Positions 1-6,797 of a stretch of DNA of 6,797 bases are shown here, in pieces. The notes beneath the pieces are model-generated. The model had not been told where the DNA came from and did not search any database. It saw only the letters and a program-made list of their open reading frames with translations. The DNA comes from Candidatus Hydrogenedentota bacterium (lineage in GTDB: Bacteria; Spirochaetota; Leptospiria; Turneriellales; J094): contig RFJE01000030.1 of the NCBI GenBank assembly GCA_003695005.1, positions 1-6,797 of the forward strand. The letters run 5' to 3'. The position numbers and the translations under genes are program-made. The stretch's first letter is position 1; the number at the start of each line of letters is the position of its first letter.

Positions 1-371
1 ACATTCCAGCGCCTTTTCCCGTGATAAAAAACAATCGATATTACTGGAGCCTTTTTCTTTTGCTGTACTTGAATTTGGGTTATATATTGTAACAGCTGAT
101 CTGGTACATTATGGTCAGGATTAGCTTTATGCTCAAATAAAAAATAAAGCTGAATATCCTCATTATTTTTTCTTGTACACGAAAATAATAAATCGGTGTA
201 TAATTCTTTTAGATCTTTTGTAATAAAACTGTCTTTTTCTAGCTTTAGCGTATTCCAATTTATACTTTGCGATAAATCTTGTGGTAGCAGTGCAGCTAAC
301 ACTTCCTTTGCAAGCTTTATGTTGCTCATATTTTGGATAACGAAATTATTATGAGGATGCGATAAATCCAT
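1..371 (-). CDS. Rpn-family (Transposase_31) PD-(D/E)XK nuclease, 5' part only
   Basis: The ORF starts at ATG 371-369 and runs off the window edge, leaving 123 complete codons. An in-frame TAA lies a few codons upstream, so this ATG is the first possible one. The order of motifs matches the Rpn/PF04754 family: an N-terminal helix region with LAKEVLAALLP (residues 20-30), then DSFI (47-50), then YTDLLF (58-63) with D60, then YFLFEHK (76-82) with E80 and K82, then QLLQYITQI (92-100), and finally IVFYHGKRRW (113-122). D60 plus E80-x-K82 fits a PD-(D/E)XK metal-dependent nuclease core. Family members are annotated as recombination-promoting nucleases or putative transposases; studied members cleave DNA and stimulate RecA-independent recombination. 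No Shine-Dalgarno sequence is visible, and the leader just before the ATG contains a run of eight T on the coding strand. The gene follows tas on the same strand after 107 bases. Family assignment is fairly secure. Whether the gene is intact cannot be judged, because its 3' part is outside the window. Confidence 0.82.
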   Translation of the reverse strand, partial: MDLSHPHNNFVIQNMSNIKLAKEVLAALLPQDLSQSINWNTLKLEKDSFITKDLKELYTDLLFSCTRKNNEDIQLYFLFEHKANPDHNVPDQLLQYITQIQVQQKKKAPVISIVFYHGKRRWN

Positions 372-478
372 GTTGCAGAAAAAAAATTTTTATGGAAATG
401 GCAAGGAAATTTAAGAAAGATGCTAGATACAATCTCTATTGTTGTTATCCGTAAAAAAGAACCTTAAACATACAAATT
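372..478. other. AT-rich spacer between rpn-type gene and tas
   Basis: These 107 bases separate the end of the aldo/keto reductase from the start of the nuclease gene, both on the minus strand. I see no ORF, no RNA gene, no convincing -35/-10 pair and no GC-rich hairpin followed by a T-run. Two weak inverted repeats fall in or at the edge of it and are listed separately. How transcription of tas ends, or whether it reads on into the nuclease gene, is not shown by the sequence. Confidence 0.6.
429..442. repeat. Short inverted repeat ACAAT-CTCT-ATTGT
   Basis: This is a perfect 5-base inverted repeat with a 4-base centre, about 60 bases upstream of the nuclease start codon. It is too AT-rich to be a good terminator stem and has no following T-run. 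Its size and position could suit an operator or a weak hairpin, but a repeat of this length is expected by chance in AT-rich DNA. Confidence 0.25.

Positions 479-484
<6 letters not shown>
449..484 (-). repeat. Inverted repeat CCGTAAAA / TTTTACGG at the 3' end of tas
   Basis: The arms 449-456 and 477-484 are perfectly complementary over 8 bases and enclose a 20-base loop. On the minus strand the first arm contains the TAA stop codon of tas, so a transcript would form a hairpin exactly at the end of that gene. It lacks a GC-rich stem and a trailing T-run, so it is not a standard intrinsic terminator. It could slow 3' exonucleases or be chance. Confidence 0.3.
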
Positions 485-2532
<2,048 letters not shown>

Positions 2533-2544
2533 CTATCACTTTTC

Positions 2545-2576
2545 CGACATTTCCTATTTTCGGAGATAGCATGTCG
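2545..2576 (-). promoter_or_regulatory. Imperfect dyad in the gapA leader (possible operator or hairpin)
   Basis: The outer arms CGACAT (2545-2550) and ATGTCG (2571-2576) are perfect inverses. Nested inside are CTAT (2554-2557) and ATAG (2566-2569), with unequal bulges of 3 and 1 bases and an 8-base centre. It lies 28 bases upstream of the gapA start codon and ahead of its ribosome binding site, covering or adjoining the best candidate -10. That is a suitable place for a repressor site, or for an RNA hairpin in a short leader. No regulator can be named from sequence alone. In addition, CCTATTTT (2553-2560) is repeated in inverse as AAAATAGG at 2611-2618. Confidence 0.4.
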
Positions 2577-2595
2577 AGTAAAAAGAAAATGACAA
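2566..2595 (-). promoter_or_regulatory. Candidate gapA promoter
   Basis: On the minus strand TTGTCA (2595-2590) is a fair -35 hexamer, followed after 18 bases by TGCTAT (2571-2566), a poor -10. No better pair was found between the two divergent start codons. The pair would give a leader of roughly 40 bases ending in the AGGAG site. It is proposed mainly on position and should be read as tentative. Confidence 0.25.
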
Positions 2596-2623
2596 GCTGT
2601 CTTAAATTCAAAAATAGGCTTTA

Positions 2624-2641
2624 CGTTGATAATGGTCAACG
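2624..2641 (+). promoter_or_regulatory. Inverted repeat CGTTGA-N6-TCAACG over the acyl-CoA dehydrogenase -35
   Basis: This is a perfect 6-base inverted repeat with a 6-base centre. It overlaps the proposed -35 hexamer (2626-2631) and the start of the spacer. An 18-base two-fold symmetric site at that position is typical of an operator for a dimeric helix-turn-helix regulator. TetR-type regulators often control acyl-CoA dehydrogenase genes, but no such gene is in the window, and the match to any known operator cannot be tested here. Confidence 0.4.
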
Positions 2642-2653
2642 CATTATTATCAT
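2626..2653 (+). promoter_or_regulatory. Likely promoter of the acyl-CoA dehydrogenase operon
   Basis: TTGATA (2626-2631) matches the -35 consensus at five of six bases, and TATCAT (2648-2653) matches the -10 at five of six, with a 16-base spacer. Transcription would begin near 2660, giving a short leader with AAGGAG at 2665-2670, six bases before the ATG at 2677. No internal gap in the downstream genes is large enough for another promoter, so this may drive all four genes. Confidence 0.5.
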
Positions 2654-2676
2654 GAATTGAACAAAAGGAGCGGTAT

Positions 2677-4452
2677 ATGATTTTAAGTAATTACTACGAA
2701 GACAATCCGGATTTACAATTTACCATTGACCATTTTGTAAATTGGGAATCGTTTATTCCAAAGCATGAAAAAAATTTTAGTGATGCCAAAGAATACCAAG
2801 AAACAAAAAATCCAAATTTAGAGTTTGCACCAACTTCTACCGAAGAAGCTGTAGAAAATGCTAAATTAGTTTTTCAGCAAATGGGAGAAATTGCTGGTAA
2901 AGAACTAGCGGCCGTAGCCAAAGAAGCTGATAAGCAAGGTCTAAAGTTCCATGATGGAAAAGTAGAGTTTCCAGAATCTTTACTAAAAGTGTTAGATATC
3001 ATCCAAGAGTCGGGGTTTTTAGCATATAGCTGCGAAAGACGGTACGGCGGATTGCATCTGTCGATTACACAGGAAATGCCACTTTTAGAAATGTTAGCAC
3101 GGGGTGATGCTGCTTTTGCCATATATGTAGGTTGCTTTAATTTAGCTGCGGTATTAGAGCGATATGCTCAAAAAGAACTCATTGAAGAGTATGTGCCTAA
3201 AATGACTTCAGGTCAATATACCGGCGCCATGGCTCTTACCGAACCGGATTACGGGTCAGATTTACCGCACATTCGCACACAGGCCGTAAAAGGAGAAGAT
3301 GGTGTATGGCGGATTACAGGCACAAAGCGCTTTATTACACATGCCTGTGGCGTGGGTGATAGACCCGCAGTTATTTTAACGCTTGCTCGCACAGGCGGAG
3401 AAGGTGCTAAAGGATTAAGTTTTTTTGCGGTAGAAAGTACAAACGTAGAAATTGCTCGCATTGAAGATAAAATGGGGCTTCATACTTCACCAACTTGTGA
3501 AGTGGTATATGACAAAACACCGGCAAAACTCATTGGCGAGGAAGGCAAAGGCCTTGTAAAATACGCCATGGGAATGATGAACGGTGCTCGTATGGGAATT
3601 GCCATCCAAGGTGTGGGTATTGCTCAAGCTGCTTTAGAAGAAGCTAAAAAGTATGCTTCGGAAAGAATTCAGTTTGGTGTTCCTATTGAGCAAATTCCTG
3701 CAGTACGCCGATTGTTAGATGAAATGGAAGCCATTACACAATCTTTGCGCGCACTTACGTATCACTCTGCAGAAGTGGTAGATAGAGCTGAATCCACTGC
3801 AAAAGTTCTAGAAGAGCAAGGCTTATCCGAGCGTGAAATTAGACGACATCCGGATATGGGATCTTTAGAAAAGCTCGCAAAACTTTTTACACCGGTGTCT
3901 AAATTATTTACGTCCGAACTTGCCAATGAAGTAGCCTACAATGCCATGCAAGTTTTTGGTGGTTCCGGCTATACCGAAGAATATGATGTTGCTAAAATTT
4001 ATCGGGATGCACGCATTTGTGTTATTTACGAAGGAACTTCTCAGTTGCAAGTTGTGGCTGCAATTGGCGGCATTAACGAAGGTATGAAAGAAGGGGGATG
4101 GGCTGCAGAGTATTTAAAGCAACTTATTTCCGAATTAAAGGATGCCGCTGTAAAAGAGAAACTATCAGCATATGTAAATCGCTTAATTGAATTAGTAAAA
4201 ATTTATAAAGAAAAAACCCGTTTTGAAAAAGACACGTTAGCATGGGATATGGTATGGTACTTTTCGTGGTTAGTTACTTACATCCTTATGCATAAGCAAA
4301 AGACCATTGCCAAAGAAAAAGGTCTTTCGGACATTGTACAAATGAAAGAAAAGGCATTAAAAGTGTATGGCTTACGAGCAGAACGAGAAATGGAAGCCAT
4401 TGAGTATCAAGTAAAAAACTATCAGGCACCGCAGGAAGCTGTAAACGCATAA
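2677..4452 (+). CDS. Acyl-CoA dehydrogenase with C-terminal extension
   Basis: This is an FAD-dependent oxidation of acyl-CoA to trans-2-enoyl-CoA, the first step of beta-oxidation, passing electrons to electron-transfer flavoprotein; it is expected in the cytoplasm. At 591 aa it is longer than the ~380-400 aa short/medium-chain enzymes and fits the subgroup with an added C-terminal helical domain. The N-terminal helical domain comes first, then the flavin-contacting loop ALTEPDYGSD (residues 186-195), then WRITGTKRFITH, which marks the beta domain. The C-terminal catalytic domain has RIQFGVPI, then QVFGGSGYTEEY, then VIYEGTSQLQ with E452 as the expected catalytic base. About 120 residues follow, rich in Lys and Glu. 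The start is supported by AAGGAG six bases upstream. Chain-length preference cannot be read from the sequence. It is the first gene of the plus-strand operon, and its TAA stop shares one base with the queF ATG. Confidence 0.95.
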   Translation: MILSNYYEDNPDLQFTIDHFVNWESFIPKHEKNFSDAKEYQETKNPNLEFAPTSTEEAVENAKLVFQQMGEIAGKELAAVAKEADKQGLKFHDGKVEFPESLLKVLDIIQESGFLAYSCERRYGGLHLSITQEMPLLEMLARGDAAFAIYVGCFNLAAVLERYAQKELIEEYVPKMTSGQYTGAMALTEPDYGSDLPHIRTQAVKGEDGVWRITGTKRFITHACGVGDRPAVILTLARTGGEGAKGLSFFAVESTNVEIARIEDKMGLHTSPTCEVVYDKTPAKLIGEEGKGLVKYAMGMMNGARMGIAIQGVGIAQAALEEAKKYASERIQFGVPIEQIPAVRRLLDEMEAITQSLRALTYHSAEVVDRAESTAKVLEEQGLSEREIRRHPDMGSLEKLAKLFTPVSKLFTSELANEVAYNAMQVFGGSGYTEEYDVAKIYRDARICVIYEGTSQLQVVAAIGGINEGMKEGGWAAEYLKQLISELKDAAVKEKLSAYVNRLIELVKIYKEKTRFEKDTLAWDMVWYFSWLVTYILMHKQKTIAKEKGLSDIVQMKEKALKVYGLRAEREMEAIEYQVKNYQAPQEAVNA

Positions 4453-4850
4453 TGGCTAACCCTGTTCAGGGAACTTACGAAGGAAAACAAGACCACATCC
4501 GAGAGTTACAAACTCCGGATGTGGAAGTTTTTAAAAACATTTACGAAGATAAAAACTATAAAATCCGCTTAAAGTTTCCGGAATTTACAGCCATATGTCC
4601 AAAAACAGGTCTGCCTGATTTTGGAACCGTATTCATTGAATATGTACCCGATAAGGTTTGTTTAGAGCTTAAGTCATTAAAGGAATATTTTTTATTTTAT
4701 CGAGACGTTGGTATTTTCCATGAAAATGTAGTAAATAAAATTTTAGATGACCTAGTAGCTGTGGCATCCCCTAGAAAGATGAAAGTAAAAGTAACATATC
4801 GCGTTCGCGGTGGAATTAAGACTACTGTCTGCCGAAAATATAAGAAATGA
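4452..4850 (+). CDS. queF: QueF: NADPH-dependent preQ0 (7-cyano-7-deazaguanine) reductase
   Basis: This enzyme reduces the nitrile of preQ0 to the aminomethyl group of preQ1 using NADPH, a late step towards queuosine in the wobble position of GUN-decoding tRNAs; it acts in the cytoplasm. The 132 aa product is the short single-domain (type I, YkvM-like) form, made of one tunnelling-fold unit, and is somewhat shorter than the ~165 aa Bacillus enzyme as I recall it. FTAICPKTGLPDFGT (residues 45-59) carries nucleophile C49 and D56. The QueF signature for NADPH binding is seen as ELKSLKEYF (72-80). GIFHEN (87-92) supplies the H90/E91 pair of the substrate pocket. The start ATG is TAATG-overlapped with the previous gene. 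The nearest purine run, AGGA at 4433-4436, is too far away, so translation is probably coupled. No other queuosine genes are in the window. Confidence 0.96.
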   Translation: MANPVQGTYEGKQDHIRELQTPDVEVFKNIYEDKNYKIRLKFPEFTAICPKTGLPDFGTVFIEYVPDKVCLELKSLKEYFLFYRDVGIFHENVVNKILDDLVAVASPRKMKVKVTYRVRGGIKTTVCRKYKK

Positions 4851-5536
4851 ATAAACGTTATTTTTTGCGCGCATATTTAGCGCTTCTTGTTTTTATCCCG
4901 ACTCTTATTCTTCTGATGCTTTTATCCACAGGGTTGCAGCAGCTTGGCTTTTTGCCAATTTCAGAAAGTAAATTTCTTCCGATGGATATGGCGAAGTTAA
5001 TTTTTTTGCAAGCCTTTTGTTTTTTAGTCGCAGCTTATGCCTATCAAAAAATTGTACAGCATGAAGTATTCCCTTTAAGTGATTCCACACTTCGCATTCG
5101 AGATATTTTTTTAGCTATTGCAGGTTGGCTACTTACTATTGTGATTATCTATTGGATAAACAAGTTACTCAATATTGAAGTCAATCAGTTTGATGCAATT
5201 CCAAAAGAAAATTTTAAGCAAGAGCCTTTTGTCTTTTTTTTCCTTACAGTGCTTGTAGCTCCTTTGTACGAGGAATTTATTTTTCGTGGTGTTCTTTTAT
5301 CGGCATTAAAGGGAGAGACAATACTCTCTAAAATTATAGCAGTGATCGTGGTTTCTATTTTATTTGCACTCATTCACCAAGAAAAAGATGTGCTATTATC
5401 GGTTTTCTTATTGAGTGTTTATTTATGTTCATTAGCTCTTTGGAGGCAATCTGTTGCTCTGCCCATTTTAATTCATGCCGTGCAAAACTTTTTTACGGTG
5501 ATTGGAATTTTATATGGAAAATCATTACCGGCTTAA
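4847..5536 (+). CDS. CPBP-family intramembrane glutamic endopeptidase
   Basis: This is a polytopic membrane protein of the CPBP (CAAX protease / bacteriocin-processing, Abi) family, PF02517. At 229 aa it has about seven hydrophobic stretches, near residues 7-29, 49-66, 84-105, 127-140, 161-177, 182-199 and 203-221. The three family motifs are complete: E142-E143-x3-R147 (EEFIFR), F173-x3-H177 (FALIH) and H210-x3-N214 (HAVQN). It is therefore probably catalytically active as a glutamate-dependent protease in the inner membrane. Bacterial members are variously linked to bacteriocin self-immunity, peptide maturation or prenyl-protein cleavage, and the substrate here is unknown. No bacteriocin-like precursor is seen beside it. 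The start overlaps the queF stop as ATGA, with only a weak AAGAA upstream, and the 3' end overlaps the next gene by 23 bases. Confidence 0.9.
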   Translation: MNKRYFLRAYLALLVFIPTLILLMLLSTGLQQLGFLPISESKFLPMDMAKLIFLQAFCFLVAAYAYQKIVQHEVFPLSDSTLRIRDIFLAIAGWLLTIVIIYWINKLLNIEVNQFDAIPKENFKQEPFVFFFLTVLVAPLYEEFIFRGVLLSALKGETILSKIIAVIVVSILFALIHQEKDVLLSVFLLSVYLCSLALWRQSVALPILIHAVQNFFTVIGILYGKSLPA

Positions 5537-6797
5537 CATTTTCCTTTTTTTTGTTCTATTTTCTAGTTTTCTTTTTGCAGAATCAAAATATATAAAACCA
5601 GAGGATCTTTCCGAAGAAAAGCTTGTTTCGCAAATTGTAATGTTATACGCTCCCCTTTTAGATCGGGGGAAAATTTCGCGTTTTATTCAGGAAAATACAC
5701 CGGCGGCCATTTTTTTAAATAAAAGCAATTTACCAAAAAAAGGCCGAGCTGATGCAAGAACAACAAAAGAACTTCTCGATAAAATTCGCAATTTTTATAG
5801 AATCCAAGGGCTTCTTCCCCCGCTGTTTGCTATTGACCAAGAAATGGGGTATGTTACTCGTATTACTAAAAATGTTACACATTTTCCATCAGCTTATGCC
5901 GTAGGTACGGCTTTTCGTAAACTTAAAGAAGAAAATTCACAAAAGGCAAAGCAAATGGTGTGGGGGATGGCCTTTCATGTTTGCCGAGATTTATTGCGTT
6001 TTGGTGTGGACTGGAACTTAACTCCAGTAGCTGATGTAAACTCAAATCCAAACAATCCTGTAATTGGCGTTCGTTCGTTTGGGGATAATCCGCGCCTTGT
6101 GGCCGAAGTGGCTCTTTTGTATAGCCAAGGCTTACGGGATGCTGGATGTCTTGATAGCATTAAGCACTTTCCAGGACATGGTGATACGAAAAAAGATTCT
6201 CATAAAGCTTTGCCTTATGTAAAAGCATCTTGGGAAACTTTAAACAACCGAGAGCTTTTCCCTTTTAAACATATTATTGAAGATAACCCAGCTTCAGTTA
6301 TGCTAGCACATATTGTTTTTCCAGAACAAGATAAATGGCCGGCTTCTTTTAGCTTTTTTTGGCAAACAAAAATTCTAAAAGAAAAGTTTGGCTTTCAAGG
6401 GATCATTATTAGCGATGATTTAATGATGCAAGGCGCAAGAGCACTTTTTCCAAATCCAAGTGATATGGCGACTCGAGCAATTGCCGCAGGTACAGATATG
6501 CTTTTAATTGCAATGGGTGCAAAGGACTTATATCCCCCGATAAAAAAAACACTCATCCGAAAAATAAAACAAGATGCGAAATGGAAGAAGCAGATTTTAG
6601 AGTCTGCTCGAAAAATCAACCAAATAAAGCTAAAATATTTTACCCGTCAAAAAGAGCCTTATTTTCGTTATTCTTTGCTACCGGCAGACAAAATAAATCA
6701 AGAATTATCTCGAAAAGCTATTACCAAATTAATTGGAAATTACTATATGCCTAAATCAAAATATATTTATTGCGATAATCCTACGAAAGCTATCCAT
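5514..6797 (+). CDS. Secreted NagZ-like GH3 beta-N-acetylhexosaminidase, 3' end beyond window
   Basis: The ORF is open from ATG 5514 to the window end, 428 codons, so the protein is partial. Residues 1-22 form a signal peptide (short charged start, hydrophobic LNIFLFFVLFSSFLFA) with likely cleavage A22/E23; there is no lipobox Cys. The GH3 barrel follows: AIDQEMG (106-112) with D108 in the sugar-binding loop, then KHFPGHGDTKKDSH (217-230) holding the His/Asp acid-base loop typical of NagZ-type enzymes, then IISDDLMMQGA with D301 as the expected nucleophile. Family members remove terminal GlcNAc from GlcNAc-anhydroMurNAc muropeptides or chitin-type sugars. E. coli NagZ is cytoplasmic and about 340 aa. 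This protein has an export signal and runs on into NQELSRKAITKLIGN, resembling the start of the second domain in two-domain forms such as the Bacillus enzyme. The start codon lies within the CPBP gene (23-base overlap), with only a weak GGAA before it; the intact signal peptide supports it. Confidence 0.88.
   Translation, partial: MENHYRLNIFLFFVLFSSFLFAESKYIKPEDLSEEKLVSQIVMLYAPLLDRGKISRFIQENTPAAIFLNKSNLPKKGRADARTTKELLDKIRNFYRIQGLLPPLFAIDQEMGYVTRITKNVTHFPSAYAVGTAFRKLKEENSQKAKQMVWGMAFHVCRDLLRFGVDWNLTPVADVNSNPNNPVIGVRSFGDNPRLVAEVALLYSQGLRDAGCLDSIKHFPGHGDTKKDSHKALPYVKASWETLNNRELFPFKHIIEDNPASVMLAHIVFPEQDKWPASFSFFWQTKILKEKFGFQGIIISDDLMMQGARALFPNPSDMATRAIAAGTDMLLIAMGAKDLYPPIKKTLIRKIKQDAKWKKQILESARKINQIKLKYFTRQKEPYFRYSLLPADKINQELSRKAITKLIGNYYMPKSKYIYCDNPTKAIH

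Noticed and set aside
2874..3461. Two minus-strand ORFs (2874-3122 and 3249-3461) inside the acyl-CoA dehydrogenase
   Set aside because: Both are antisense to conserved coding sequence and show no protein-like motif.
4905..5373. Two minus-strand ORFs (4905-5090 and 5185-5373) inside the CPBP gene
   Set aside because: The plus strand encodes a complete CPBP motif set; the antisense frames have nothing recognisable.
4847..5536. Bacteriocin immunity or maturation system around the CPBP protein
   Set aside because: No small double-glycine peptide, ABC transporter or modification enzyme is present; family membership alone does not support it.
5514..5580. Lipoprotein signal on the GH3 protein
   Set aside because: No Cys follows the hydrophobic segment; the site reads LFA then Glu, which suits signal peptidase I.
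5975..6619. Two minus-strand ORFs (5975-6160 and 6395-6619) inside the GH3 gene
   Set aside because: They are antisense to the catalytic barrel region of the glycosidase and look like chance open frames.

Overview
The window looks like ordinary chromosome from an AT-rich (GC roughly high-30s %, by eye), Gram-negative-type bacterium. The evidence is a periplasm-directed GH3 enzyme with a cleavable signal peptide, a classical NAD-type GAPDH, and a long (591 aa) acyl-CoA dehydrogenase with an extra C-terminal domain. The acyl-CoA dehydrogenase and the short QueF recall, from memory, proteins of Leptospira-like spirochaetes. That placement is a weak guess that only database searches could settle.

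Layout. Positions 1-371 (minus strand) hold the N-terminal part of an Rpn/Transposase_31-type PD-(D/E)XK nuclease, cut by the window edge. After a 107-base AT-rich gap comes a minus-strand gene pair, gapA (2517-1516) followed by a tas-type aldo/keto reductase (1519-479). The two are joined by a 4-base ATGA overlap. A 159-base divergent intergenic region (2518-2676) carries the start signals for both directions and several short dyad symmetries. The plus strand is then a tightly packed operon running to the window end: acyl-CoA dehydrogenase (2677-4452), queF (4452-4850), a CPBP-family membrane protease (4847-5536) and a secreted NagZ-like GH3 glycosidase (5514 to beyond 6797). The junctions overlap by 1, 4 and 23 bases.

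How the genes fit together. gapA gives the central glycolytic/gluconeogenic step. The coupled reductase could plausibly handle reactive carbonyls arising near it, but that is inference. The plus-strand operon joins fatty-acyl-CoA oxidation, queuosine precursor reduction, an intramembrane protease and a cell-wall-type glycosidase. These have no obvious shared pathway, so the grouping may be housekeeping packing rather than one system. No RNA gene, CRISPR array, complete mobile element or clear intrinsic terminator was found. No stretch over 300 bases lacks a gene. I see no convincing new biological system; the points most worth checking are the mixed-function operon, the exported two-domain NagZ relative, the dyads in the divergent promoter region and the edge nuclease.
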